DNA of 64,000 nucleotides from Bimastos eiseni (GCA_959347315.1 OY365817.1:28504447-28568446), one strand, 5' to 3'; numbered from the stretch's first letter, positions 1 to 10,972 are shown. Made by a program: numbers and translations. Notes: generated from the letters alone by a model not told the origin.

Positions 1-480
1 TTTCTGACTCCTCTTCTTTTCCTTCTCACTTTAATTCTAATTCTTCTAATCCTTCTCTTTATTCTAATCCTGGATTCTTCCTCTACCCTCCTCCTTCTCC
101 CCTTCCATCTCATCTTTATTCTTCTTCTCGTACTTCTTTCTCCTCTATTACTTCTTCGCGGAACCTTTCCGTTGTGGGAACTTTAACTACTTCCTCCTCC
201 AAATTTTATTCTTCTTTCTCCTTTTTCTCCTCCTTATACTCATGCCTCTCCGTTTTCCACTTCTTCACTTCTCCTTTTCCTCCTCATCTTCCTCCTCCTC
301 AACATCCTCTTCTTCTCCTTGTGCTCTCCTCCACGTGCTTCTTCTTTTGTGTTTCTTCACTTTCCTCTCTTCATCTCTCTCCTTTGAACTCTCCTTCTTC
401 TCCGTTCTTCTTACCTCTTCTACTCTTCCACCTCTACCTTCTTCTTCCTATCTTGTAACTAGTCAAATTTCCATCCTTTT
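1..480. repeat. Pyrimidine-rich low-complexity tract
   Basis: The + strand is almost purely C and T (runs of ttcttc, cctcct), so long open frames rich in Ser, Phe and Leu arise by chance. I see no protein-like sequence. A near-repeat (aacctttcYgttgtgggaac) occurs inside it at about 163 and again just past it at about 518. Confidence 0.8.
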
Positions 481-599
481 GACCTAGTTAGCTGGATCCG
501 TATTAAACGAAGGCCTAACCTTTCTGTTGTGGGAACTTTGTTAATTGATCCCAACTAATAATTTTAGGCTCATTTTTTTTCACTAGCGGCTACATGATG

Positions 600-1220
600 G
601 GACTGAAAATGTCACGCGCTAGTGAAGTAGGCTGTCTGTCTGTCTGTCTGTTGTCTATCTGGCTGTCTGTCCGTTTACCTGTCTCGCTCTTCACTCTCCA
701 TCCGCGCGTTCTTTCCTTCTGTTTTCTCTTCCTTTTTTTCTATCTCAATCCCATTTTCTGTACCGCTCTCTCTGCCCCATCTGTCTCTCTGCCTCTGTCT
801 GTCTATCTCCATATATCTCTCTGCTTCTATCTTTCTATGCCTTTGACTTTCTCTGCCTCTGCCTCGCTGTCTCTGTCAGCCTATGTCTCTCTGCCTATGT
901 CTCTCTGCCTCTGTCACTTTCTCTCTGTCTTTCTCTCTGTCTCTGTCACTTTCTCTCTGTCTTTCTCTCTGTCTCTGTCTCTCTATGTCTCTCTGTCTCT
1001 CTCTGTGCCTCTGACTATCTTTATCTCTGTTTTTCTCTGCCTCTGTCTCTCTGTCTCTGTCAGCCTATGTCTCTCTGCCTATGTCTCTCTGCCTCTGTCA
1101 CTTTCTCTCTGTCTCTGTCTCTCTATGTCTCTGTCTCTCTATGTCTCTCTGTCTCTCTCTCTGCCTCTGACTATATTTGTCTCTGTTTTTTTCTGCCTCA
1201 GTCTCTCTGCTACTGCTGAT
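600..1220. repeat. CTGT/CTCT-rich simple-repeat tract
   Basis: Imperfect tctgtctc and tctctgcc repeats fill the segment. The Leu/Ser/Cys-rich reading frames across it are composition artefacts. Confidence 0.8.
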
Positions 1221-1379
1221 TACATCCCTTACTACAAAGCCGTCTGAATTGCAATTAAACACATGCATATAATTATAGCCTACATATTCACACATATCCA
1301 TACACACATACAATGAAACACATAAACGTACATTATCCACTACAATATAATTATAATTAAACACATCCAGTTACATATG

Positions 1380-1382
<3 letters not shown>

Positions 1383-1471
<89 letters not shown>

Positions 1472-1497
1472 CACACACGGACACACACACACACACA
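1383..1497. repeat. (CA)n microsatellite
   Basis: About 43 uninterrupted CA units, followed by short CA blocks broken by GGA. Confidence 0.95.
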
Positions 1498-1566
1498 TAT
1501 ATATAAACAAAGAGAAAGACACGTGCATATAGAAACACTGACAGATACGTGACTTTAGTACCATAG

Positions 1567-1900
1567 CTCCATTTGTCTCCATTTGTCTCCATTTGTCTCC
1601 ATTTGTCTCCATTTGTCTCAATTTGTCTCAATTTGTCTCAATTTGTCTCCAGTTGTCTCCATTTGTCTCCATTTGTCTCCATTTGTCTCCATTTGTCTCC
1701 ATTTGTCTCCATTTGTCTCCATTTGTCTCCAGTTGTCTCCAGTTGTCTCCAGTTGTCTCCAGTTGTCTCAATTTGTCTCCAGTTGTCTCCATTTGTCTCC
1801 ATTTGTCTCCATTTGTCTCCAGTTGTCTCCAGTTGTCTCCAGTTGTCTCCATTTGTCTCCATTTGTCTCCATTTGTCTCCATTTGTCTCCATTTGTCTCC
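1567..1900. repeat. 10-bp minisatellite abutting a splice acceptor
   Basis: About 33 head-to-tail copies of a 10-bp unit, a(t/g)ttgtctcc with some final ca variants. The array ends seven bases before the first visible exon of the Cys-loop receptor and so supplies the polypyrimidine tract of that acceptor. Because three units equal ten codons, all frames on both strands stay open; none is a gene. Confidence 0.95.
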
Positions 1901-1907
1901 GCTTTAG

Positions 1908-4900
1908 ACCTGGACAGATGTTCAACTTCAATGGAATGCCTCTGATTTCGGTGGATTGGAGGAGATTTGGATTCCGGTCGTAAAGATCTGGACACCTGAC
2001 ATAGTGCTATTCAACAGGTAAGAATAAGGATGACATATCGAGAGGGAGAACTTTAAACCGAAACTTATTTTGCGCTACGGTAAGAGTATTCGCTGGGCAC
2101 TGCGTTATTGACGAGCGCTTTTTCGTGTCAACGCCAATATAGATGGACCTAAATTAATATAAAGCATTTATAATTATCAGACAATCGTTGGCTATATGGA
2201 CCCTACTGGGGCAATGCAGCGCTCGTTAATAAGCTGTTGCCCAGCGATTGACACAACATTAGGGCTCTCGGAGATAAACTCGTCTTTTTTTAATATAGAA
2301 AAAATATACATTAACAACATACAGCTAAATTTGACACCGAGGCGCTTTTATGTCAAGGTGCAAAGTGGGTAAGCAGAAAAAGTTACGTGCACACCCTTTT
2401 AAAGACTTAGATGCGCTCTATAAATACTTTGTCGCTTTAGAATTATGTGATATTAATCTCATAGCAAACCCATATAGCAGTAAGCGCTAGCTAAATCATC
2501 TTTGTTATAACACGGTGTTGTTAAACAGCAACCCATCAGCAAACGATATTCGCTGTATAAGTGAAATGAGATGAATGCGAACTCTACCAAGGCAGGCTTT
2601 GTCAGTCCCAAGCCATGATTGGACACCTTTAAAAGATGTCGATCAGTTCCATATAAATTGATTGCATTGGATTGTTGCTGTATGATTGAGATATTCCCCA
2701 CAGCTAATTTCGAGTTCTGTATTAAATAACTTGTCATCATTTTTAGTGATAGTTACAGTTTAGCGACACTGTGTAATAACAAAGGTCATTGGCGTCGCCC
2801 TCCTCTTTCATCCCGACTTGGGACTGGCAATGCTGGACTGCAAGCAGTGGAGAAATAGCATCGTTTGTTCTTACAGCACTTGCAATCACATTGGCTAACG
2901 TCAGTTTTAAATAAATGTGTCTAATAACGAGTAAATAAAATCTTTCAACAGCGCCGACGATTCCTTTCGTAACGCTCTGGACAAGCTGGCCGTCGTCAAT
3001 AGCAACGGTCACGTGACCTGGGTTCCTCACGTGCGCATGCGCAGTTTCTGTGACCTCGACCTGACCCTGTTTCCGTACGACACGCAGATCTGTCGCCTGT
3101 ACCTGGGGTCATCAACCTATGACGAAACCCTCGTTTCCATTGGCTACCCCAATCGCAACCCCTTCTTGCCTCAAGCCAACGAGTGGGACGTACAGGACTT
3201 TCGAGTGGGTGTCTTTAAAATAACGGACGGCCTCAAAAACTATCCTACCGTCGTGTTCTCGATTTCAATGAAGCGAGTCTCCGTCTTCTATAGATACATG
3301 TTGGTTGGTCCGTCCGTTATTCTGGCCACACTCACCCTTCTGCTGTTCTGCATTCCTGCCGACAGCAACGAAAGGTTTATGCTAGGTAAGATCATGAGGT
3401 AGAATCGTATGGCAAAACCATGTGGTAGGTAAGGCCAGATGGTAAATTGTGCAGTAAGACGATGTGGTACGGTCAGGTGATAAGGCCAAGTGGTAAAATC
3501 AGGCTGTGAGATCATGTGGTAGGACCATGTGGAAAGGTCATGAGGTAAAATTCTGTGGCAAGACCATGTGTTGAGACTATTTGGTAAGATCGTGTGGTAA
3601 GATAATGTTGTTGAACCATTTGGTAAGAACATGTGGCGAAAACATGTGATAAGATTATGTGTACCTCCTGGTCCGTAGTCATGATGATGATGATGAAGAA
3701 GATAATTACGACTACGACGACGATGATGTCCATGATGGTCAATGATGATGATGATTCAGATGATTACATTGATGATTATCTTATCTAATAATCAAACAAG
3801 AGGCTTGAGAATTATGCTGTAATAAATTAAAATATCTATTATCATTATCATCATCATCGACATCATCATCATAATCCACCCATCCATCATTCCGTCAACC
3901 AATTATCTGATCACATGATCATCTAATTATCTCATCATCTCATCATCCCATCAGCTCATACATGTATATCAATACATTAAGGCATGCTTCTCTTGCATAA
4001 TAATAATAATTAATGAAAAGCTCTTAATTGTGCTAATTACGAATGGCCAATACGTTGTAGCCACAGGCGTCCTCGTCTCCCTGACAGTTCTCTTCCTTTT
4101 GCTCGAGGAATACCTTCCAACTGACATCGGAAATTTGCCAACAATCGGTAAAAACAATAGATCCATTCAGACTAGTTAACTAAATTAATCCACGCGGTGG
4201 GCTTTCAAGAATTAGTTAAATGATACTGTGTGACAACAAGGATGATTATCGTCGCCGCCCTCTTTGCCCTCAGACTTGGAACTGGTAGTAACACAGTGGT
4301 TGACACCTCTGCAGACCTGTTCTTTATTCTGGTGCCAATCAATAGCACGAATAAAGGAAGAGGGAAACGTGATTGTTTCCTTGAGACACTGGGTTGCTAC
4401 AATGAAACTACCCACCGTTTCCTAGATTTCAATATCGGGTTATCCAGCGGTCATACACCCTTCACAACGGACTGGTTGGGCGAACAATTTCACCTGATCA
4501 ATTCATGGAGAAAGGAAAAGGCTGAGTGTATATTAAAACCAGTATAAATTGAACCGTACAACGCAAGATGTCGCTTATTTGCACGATCTCGCTGATAAAT
4601 TTATATATAAATATACACTTCATAATTGAAGCATTATTGTTTTGTTGATATTTTAGCATGTTACCTCCAGTTCAACTTTGTTCTACTTCTGATAACAATC
4701 ATCATTTCCGTTTTGACCTTCAACTGTCAATATCGTGGAGTCAAGAGTGGAACAGTTCCGCCCTGGATGCGATGGGTCAGTCAACCATCAATCGACCTCG
4801 TGGTCATTCGCTCGACCCTTTGGTCACCCAGTTGACCTTTAAGTTGATCATTTCAATCACTCAGGCCTACCCGTTGTCTTAGGCCATCAGCCTTGCTGTT

Positions 4901-6180
4901 ACATTTTAACTGTCGCCTACTATCCGTTGCCTTTATTTATTACCTTTAATTGTTAACTATACTTGTTACCTTTATCCGTCACCTTTATCTGTTTCCTTTA
5001 TCTCCTGTCTCATGTACTTAACCAGGTACATTTACCCGTTACCTTTCTCAGTAGACAATAATCAGTTTCATTTGCCGTCGACGCCATTAAGAAACCTTTT
5101 ATTGAATATCTTCAGAGGCTATATAAGTCAAATTCTATGCAAATGAAATGAAATCACGTTTGTTGCAGCACCGCATTCAAACTCTTCCACTGTTCTTTCA
5201 TCTAACAATGCCAGTCCCAAGCCTGGATAAGGAGGAGGGCAATGCTAATGAACTCTGTTATCACACAGTGAAGCTAACCTGCCACGTCCACTTCCATTGA
5301 TGTCAGCCACTTGAGTAAGACTATCACGCTGACTGCGGAAATTGTTTAAATCTAAATTCTAAATGCTTGCAATAACGACGTCTTTGATTAACCTTCTCGG
5401 TTAATTTTACCTGTTACCGTTAAGTTCTACCTCTGTCTGCTACACTAGCCTGTCAGCTATACCGGTTACCTGTATCTGTTCATTTACCAGGATCTTTTGC
5501 CTTTACCGGTTGCCTTCATCAGTCTTCTTTATCTGTTGCCATTACCTGCATTCTACATGTTACCGTTGCCTGTCACCTTTACCAGTTGCCTTCCATCATA
5601 AGGCTTCGTCGGTCTCCTTCACCAATTATTTTTACCTGTTACCATTACCTGTTATACATTTACCTGTTGACAATGCCTGCTGCCGTTATTTGTATATTCA
5701 CCTGCTACCGCTACCTGTTACCGTTATATGTTACCTGCTACCTTTACCTTTACCTGTGTGTCCGTGGTTCTGCAGGTGTTCCTCGATCGTCTTAGCCGCC
5801 TGATGTGCGTCAGGGTCCGACCCTACGCCTCGTCTCTCCCGACCGATGTCACGAGTGCCGTTGAGGCTCAGGACGTTCGCAGGGAGCTCCAGGGGATGCT
5901 GTCCGAACCCCGTGCAAAATATTCAGATAGCGGTGCGACGGGGGAAATCGCATCGCATATTCGCAGTTCCACTCCAGCAATCGAAAAAACGATGGACGAG
6001 ATTCGGCTCTACTTGCGCTACCTGGTGACTAAGTCCGAAGGAACTGGAGAGGTGGCGCCGCACAGCGAACTGGTGATGAACGAATGGTTGCAAGTGGCGC
6101 TTGTGGTCGATAGACTGGCATTTTGGGTCTTTCTTATCGTCTCTGTGATAACTACCATTGCTATTTACGGTCGGGCGTAA
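1908..6180 (+). CDS. Nicotinic-type Cys-loop receptor subunit, 3' five exons
   Basis: Exons 1908-2017, 2952-3385, 4061-4147, 4657-4775 and 5776-6180 join with matching phases into about 384 residues. Each intron is GT-AG. The 5' exons (signal peptide and first part of the ligand domain) lie before the window. The protein would be a subunit of a pentameric ligand-gated channel in the plasma membrane. Visible marks: the WxxDxxLxW strand (WTDVQLQWNASDFGG); a Cys loop of two cysteines 13 residues apart enclosing FPYD; TM1 in exon 2; TM2 in exon 3 with a Glu at -1' and at 20', as in cation channels; TM3 in exon 4 followed by PPWMRW; a short TM3-TM4 loop of about 100 residues; and TM4 starting NEWLQVALVVDRL. 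The vicinal cysteines of alpha subunits are absent and loop C is short, so it is non-alpha-like. Exon 3 could instead start at 4067; 4061 restores the usual TM2 length. Confidence 0.9.
2392..2535 (+). repeat. Short interspersed element, head plus body A
   Basis: It starts with an acacccttttaaa head, has a ctctataaa box and ends in a degenerate body-A tail (tcatctttgttataacac, then gttaaacagcaac). It lies in the receptor's intron. A second head begins at 2627. Confidence 0.6.
2748..2852 (-). repeat. Short interspersed element, body A
   Basis: Reads on the + strand as cagtttagcgacactgtg through gcgtcgccctcctc to gacttgggactggca and gcagtggagaa. It sits 100 bases upstream of receptor exon 2. 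Confidence 0.85.
3386..3660 (+). repeat. Degenerate minisatellite starting at a splice donor
   Basis: Imperfect units of about 13-18 bp resembling gtaagaccatgtg begin exactly at the donor of receptor exon 2 (ctag|gtaagatcatgag). Many units carry their own GTAAG-like string. Confidence 0.75.
3678..3960. repeat. GAT/ATC trinucleotide-rich segments
   Basis: Interrupted gatgatgat and catcatcat runs, plus catccatc blocks, in the same receptor intron. Confidence 0.8.
4215..4290 (-). repeat. Short interspersed element, body A, degenerate
   Basis: The + strand reads atactgtgtgacaacaagg, then cgccgccctc and gacttggaactgg. It lies in the intron before the TM3 exon, so the small open frame over it is not a gene. 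Confidence 0.7.
4905..5060 (+). repeat. Degenerate TTACC minisatellite, 5' block
   Basis: Irregular gttacctttat/ccgttacctttat units in the last receptor intron, separated from a second block at 5400-5775 by a body-A element. Confidence 0.6.
5207..5283 (+). repeat. Short interspersed element, body A
   Basis: atgccagtcccaagcctgg followed by ggaggagggcaatgctaatg and ctgttatcacacagtg. The final gtcgttaaac is mutated to gaagctaacc. Confidence 0.85.
5400..5775 (+). repeat. Degenerate TTACCTG minisatellite ending at a splice acceptor
   Basis: Imperfect tacctgttaccgttacc units run up to the acceptor of the last receptor exon (ttctgcag|gtgttcc). They make an unusually long pyrimidine-biased intron end. 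Confidence 0.75.
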
Positions 6181-6799
6181 ATAAGCGAACAGAGTGACGT
6201 AGCGGACAATTAAAAACGTGGACACCTTTGAATTTGAGATAAATGCGTCCTTCTAGTTAGTGACTGAGCAGACGGTCGTTGTTTTTTACAACATTTTACA
6301 TTTATCGCAGACATAGATAGGCTTTGTCTACATAATTACATTTCAGCATCTGCGTTATTATATTTTCACTGACCACGTTTCAAAGGTGTCTAAACATATA
6401 GTTCAAATTGGGCTTCTGTTTGATTCAGTTTGAATTCGAGAATACAAATTTGGCGTTGCAATAATCATTATAACTATTATTATCATCATCACAACATTCA
6501 TTGTTTGAAAATATTTCTGCATCATTTTATTTGGTTCGATGCTTGATGAAGTGGCATTGGCTTGTAATCGTCTGTTGATCCGTTGCATTTAATAGATGTC
6601 GATAGTAATAATTAGTTTTCCGAGAATTGTTTCGTTGCTTAAATATTGGAGTTTGTATAAGCGCTATGATTATTAAATCAAGAACGTTGTGAGCTGCGCG
6701 TGCAATATTCTTTTATTTGAGTTTGGGATGTAAGTATATGATGTAAATCTCTGATCCGCCTTGGAATACGGCACGGTGGCCGAATAGCTGCGCTCTGCT

Positions 6800-6973
6800 T
6801 AGACACCTTTAACATTCTGTTAGCCGAGGCTAAAATACGCTTACATGATAAAAGATCAAAGGAATATATCTCTAGCTAGCTGTAAGTGCTGTAATATGAT
6901 GTAATATGTCCAGCAAATTTTTGTCGACGGCAACGGCATCTGTTGTCATAAGCTGTCGTTAAACCCTGGATCC
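6800..6973 (+). repeat. Short interspersed element, head plus body B
   Basis: Head agacacctttaac at 6800, then gctgtaagtgctgtaatatg, and a body running agcaaatttttgtcgacgg to gtcgttaaaccctggatcc. It pairs in inverted orientation with 7043-7122. Confidence 0.85.
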
Positions 6974-7042
6974 ATCCACTATCAAAGGAATAAAAAATAA
7001 TTATAGGTAAAGAGGCATCTTTGGACAACTATTTATAGGAGG

Positions 7043-7122
7043 AGGATCCAGGGTTTAACGACAGCTTATGACAACAGAGGCCGTTGCCGTCGACAAAAAT
7101 TTGCTTGGCATATTACAGCACT
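7043..7122 (-). repeat. Short interspersed element, body B, inverted partner
   Basis: The reverse complement of its first 62 bases matches 6912-6973 with one mismatch. Confidence 0.9.
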
Positions 7123-7204
7123 CAAAGCTTTTTTAAACTATTTATAACTATCACCAAGTAGTTTTATACTCCTCTAAAACTGTTCTTTTAAGCCGTGCTG
7201 CGGT

Positions 7205-7262
7205 TGGGAGCGCTGCTCCCGAGTAGTAGCTTTGAAGGGGCGGTATATAAATCTGTGAAATG
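7205..7262 (+). repeat. Non-LTR retrotransposon 3' tail
   Basis: gagcgctgctcccgagtag followed by ggggcggtatataaatctg. This is the same layout (gagcgcctc, then ggcgctatataaa) found after the reverse-transcriptase remains at 30632 and in the inverted tails at 31605 and 43592. Confidence 0.6.
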
Positions 7263-7389
7263 AATTAATAACAATTGATCAATCAAGAACATACACTTGT
7301 TTACTTAGTATATCTAGGTAATGTGCGCTATGACAATTAAACGCAGAACGGCTTACACACCTTTTAAACCTTGTTGCTTATCATAGATT

Positions 7390-7625
7390 ATGCCTAGACT
7401 ACTGAAATCCACATCCTAAGTTCCTTCTGAAGCGGCGTCTTTCCATTCAATCGGTCTTAAATGCTTCAGCTAGGCTCATAGCCCGACTACCTCGCGTTGC
7501 TCACACATGTATGCGTGAAGTCTTGCAGTGGCTTCCTGTAACAGAACGCATCCACTACAGGATCCTCTTTCTAGTTTCCAAAGCCCAGCTAGGCTGTACC
7601 TGTAGATATCTTTCTGACTATTTGC
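7390..7625 (+). pseudogene. Reverse transcriptase C-terminal fragment, non-LTR
   Basis: Read in one frame from about 7517 it gives EVLQWLPVTERIHYRILFLV, followed by SKAQLGCTCRYLSDYLRK. This is the 'LHWLPVxxRIxYKILLLxFKAL...YLSDL' block typical of the end of CR1/Jockey-like ORF2 proteins. The upstream LDYC block survives only as ctagactactg at 7392. Stops and frameshifts break the rest. It is a dead 5'-truncated copy. Confidence 0.75.
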
Positions 7626-8309
7626 GAAAGCCGTAATCTGCCAATTCATCTCGTTCCTTGATTTTTTCATCGGTCTTTTCGTTACCCTGGACTTTTGTTT
7701 ACTGTTTTCTTAAAATGACTCCAAATGGGGCTATTAGCACAGTAGCCATAGCAGTCATTGGATAGGCATTGTGTTTTTGCAATAGTCCAAGAGCAGAATA
7801 AATCCTTGCGGGGGTCACAAATCAGCAATCTGTTGGAACGCAAGAGTCTCCATATATGCATTTTCAACAATGCAGCTTCTGTCACTTAATATCTTATTGC
7901 ATGCTAGGCCTATCTAAAAGCAAGATATCACCGTACACAGTTTTGTCTAGCTTTATGATTGTGGAATGAATGTTGTTGCACTTCCTGACAGCATTGATTA
8001 CACTGACCATACACCGTCAGTAGTGACGGAGAAGAATGCCGGTACCAACAAATATGAAGTCGCTGGGGTTTCGTGTCGGCGATTGCGGAAGGCTGGAGCA
8101 GATTTTACGGTATGACCTTTGCCTTTGGACCAGTAAACAACGAACTCATGCTGCGGGGCTTTCATCCAACGGGGTAGTGTGTATGAAAATCTTTTGCATA
8201 GGGGCCTACATATAGTCTTAGAAAATCCAATAAAAGGTGTGTTAACCGCGTCTAAATATGACGTTCAGACAAACGCCTCAATTACATACACCGTTGATTG
8301 GTTTCTCTT

Positions 8310-8410
8310 AACAGCAGCGTCTAATAGCGTAGATGATTAGCATTGTATTTCTCCTTCTTTGTCCAACCTTGGGTCTTGCACTGCCAGAGTACAAGCAGTG
8401 GAGGAATGAT
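8310..8410 (-). repeat. Short interspersed element, body A, degenerate
   Basis: gatgattagcattgtatttc, then ccttgggtcttgcactgcc and acaagcagtggaggaatg. Confidence 0.65.
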
Positions 8411-8500
8411 AATGGTAAAATCATATATGGCAATGGAGACCGCTGACGTCGGCATAATTATTTTGGCTATATATATATATATATATATAGTAAATAAAAT

Positions 8501-8651
8501 AAGTAAATAAATCGATCAATCAATCAGTTCATGGCTGATGGCTGTTTATATATATATATATGGGTTTGTTTATTCATTTACTATATACGTTCAATCAGTA
8601 AGTAAGTAAATAAATCGATCAATCAATCAGTTCATGGCTGATGGCTGTTTA
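8501..8651 (+). repeat. Perfect 48-bp direct repeat
   Basis: The 48 bases 8501-8548 (aagtaaataaatcgatcaat to ggctgatggctgttta) recur exactly at 8604-8651. (TA)n and tttattcattta lie between the copies. Confidence 0.9.
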
Positions 8652-8705
8652 ACGACGCTAATTATAGTGCTCACTAACAAATGATTGCAAGTACTCAGGT
8701 AGTGT

Positions 8706-8786
8706 CAGGCCCAAGCCGGGAAAAAGGAAGAGGAGGGCGACGCCAATTATCTCTAGTATCAAACGGTGTCGCTAAGCTGCAACTGT
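8706..8786 (+). repeat. Short interspersed element, body A
   Basis: caggcccaagccggg, ggaagaggagggcgacgcc, then gtgtcgctaagctgcaact. Confidence 0.8.
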
Positions 8787-9359
8787 CACAACCAGTGCAC
8801 CACCAATCTTTCCTTTTTCACTTCTTTACAACAGTTCATGTATTTATTTGCAACCACAAATGCAATATTTGGTTTAGTCAGTTGTATAGTTTAACAGTCA
8901 TTCACACTCACATAAACACAGCCACAGACATGATATTATATGAAAACAATTTTTGAATACACCCATGAGCAAAGCATCTTCGAGTAGGTCGCGATGTTTT
9001 ATGATGGTGTCGAAAGTGTTGATGTTGAATTAAATATGATCAACTATTACCTAGAAAAACCGTGACGTAAAACAGAATTTGTCGCCATCTGTCGTCGTTG
9101 AAAAGCGCTGACCCGCATAACAGTTCAGGACCCCGGAGCGGCTATTTATTGCAAAATACATCACCCGACTATTCTGATTTACATCCCAAGCCGACTCATA
9201 AAGTCCCAATCATAAAACACAGCTATCACTATGCCACTATAAGTCAGAAGAAACGTTGAGGAACATTGAATGAAATCTTTCATCAGCTGGGCCCAGTATG
9301 TCTCTGGCATGCGATAGCATTGCCTAGTGTTTGCAACTACCTGTGGCATAATTGGGGTG

Positions 9360-9440
9360 GCAACTGAAGCATCTGCGTATAAGCTGATTTCCGCGATTCC
9401 GCTGTGAAAATCTAGAGATTACGATTACGATTTTAAAGGA
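9360..9440 (+). repeat. Non-LTR/SINE 3' tail ending in (GATTAC)n
   Basis: gcgtataagctgatttccgc, then gagattacgattacgattt. Related ends occur at 27715 and, more diverged, at 27545. Confidence 0.55.
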
Positions 9441-9789
9441 GCATTAGTAATAGTAATCGTAAGCCTAATGTTATAAATTCTAAAGAATAATGTCAAAAAT
9501 TCTAAAACGCTATTTTCAAATCAAGCGCAGAGCTTCGATGGCTTATTCGCGAGCACTGCGTCGTCTTTCGGATTGGTGCCTCTGTAGCCCCTTGAATGGC
9601 TAAGGTCTTACCTAAAAGAGCATTAAAACTGTGTTGTCCTTGGCACGTTTGTGTCTCTCTGGTCCTTTGTCCCTTTTGGGGGTGCGTCGAGGTGTAGCCC
9701 TATAGGACCGTTACTAGATCTTCTCTGTACTGCTGACCGTTACTATGCGTTCTCTATAATGCTGCTTGTTGGCGTCTCGTGAGATTATG

Positions 9790-10160
9790 CATCAATTCAC
9801 TGTAGATGATGTTCAAACCGACCTCCATATCCACTGGATGGATGCGGTGGCTATTGTGAACCAGGTGTATCGTACTAAGTATGTCCTCTTTTTTGTGCAT
9901 AGCACCCTTTAAAGGTAACTAGACCTAATCGTAATAAAGACCGGCCCCAGCTCCAGTCTCTTAAATCCCTCCAAAACCTAACTCATTTGGGTGGGTGGCC
10001 GTAGGAAACGTATAGGGTATCAACTTTCCCCAGTAAGGTCCACGGCACTCTGCTCTTTCGTCACATGACCTTTTCCGTCACATTCCGTGATCTCGGAGTT
10101 ACTCTCGACTCTAAGCCGACACTCTCTAAACATTGCCGACTAGTGTACAACGTTACCTAA
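9790..10160 (+). pseudogene. Reverse transcriptase core fragment, non-LTR
   Basis: From 9790 one frame gives HQFTVDDVQTDLHIHWMDA, and further on KYVLFFVHS. This corresponds to the 'L..W(M)..N.LxLNxxKTxxLLF' block after the polymerase active site. About 10060-10145 gives VTFRDLGVTLDSKPTLSKH, the 'xxNLGVxLDSxLxFxxH' block. The two are separated by frameshifts and the catalytic YxDD block is not visible. It is a decayed copy, possibly of the family whose C-terminus lies at 7390. Confidence 0.7.
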
Positions 10161-10169
10161 ATTTCAGGA

Positions 10170-10530
10170 GACACCTCTTTTAAGCGTTGCATTCATTGTA
10201 TAAGTACGTAATTAGCATAAATGAAACAAACGTATATAAAATATGAAATACCACATGACATGTACTATAGATGATGTTCTTCCGTTATTATTTATGTGTA
10301 AAACAATGAACATTAGTTTAAGGTTCAGACAGTTATGAATTATGTCTTTTGGACGCTATGAATTTATTATCACTGTACTATATATGTTTCAAATTGTCGT
10401 CAGCGACCATTGATGTCATACGATGACGTTAAACTGTAGAATAATAATATGAAACTAACATACTAAAGCACTTACTTCAAGAGTACCATCTCCACCACTG
10501 TTCGCACTCTGACAGTGCCAATCCCAAGCC
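10170..10530 (+). repeat. Element heads and partial body A
   Basis: Head gacacctcttttaagcg with ttgcattcattgtataag at 10170, and a separate start of body A (ccaccactgttcgcactctg, then cagtgccaatcccaagcc) at 10492. The intervening 250 bases are AT-rich without recognisable content. Confidence 0.5.
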
Positions 10531-10598
10531 AGAATGAATGAATATGGATACGTTACTCAAAAAGACGAGTGAAGCCATTCCAAAAGCTGCATCAATTC

Positions 10599-10632
<34 letters not shown>
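10599..10632. repeat. (TA)n microsatellite
   Basis: About 17 TA units. Confidence 0.9.
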
Positions 10633-10634
<2 letters not shown>

Positions 10635-10972
10635 GGCACATTGTGAGACAGCCAAAAGACAGTATTGAGAACAGTGTAATGTTGGGTATAGTGGAAGGAA
10701 GCCGAAGTCGTGGAAGATCTGCTGGTTTGACAATGTCATGGCGTGGACTGGCTTAAGCGGCACAAGCTTAATGAACATCGTACGAGACAGAAAGCATTGG
10801 ACACCACTTTCCCATTCATGTAGTCAACCGTCGCGAAGCGACGATGACGATGTGACATCACATGACATGACACGATGCAGAGTTCCACAAAAATATTATC
10901 ACAGAAAGAACAACTCATGTCTAAATGTCCCACGAGAAGGACCAAATTGATCTACCTCAACAGCCCTCAACA

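Noticed and set aside
1340..1995. Overlapping open frames on both strands (Val-Cys repeats; HLSPFVSICL and WRQMETNGDK repeats)
   Set aside because: They are the (CA)n and 10-bp minisatellite read in frames that can hold no stop. The only coding part is the exon from 1908.
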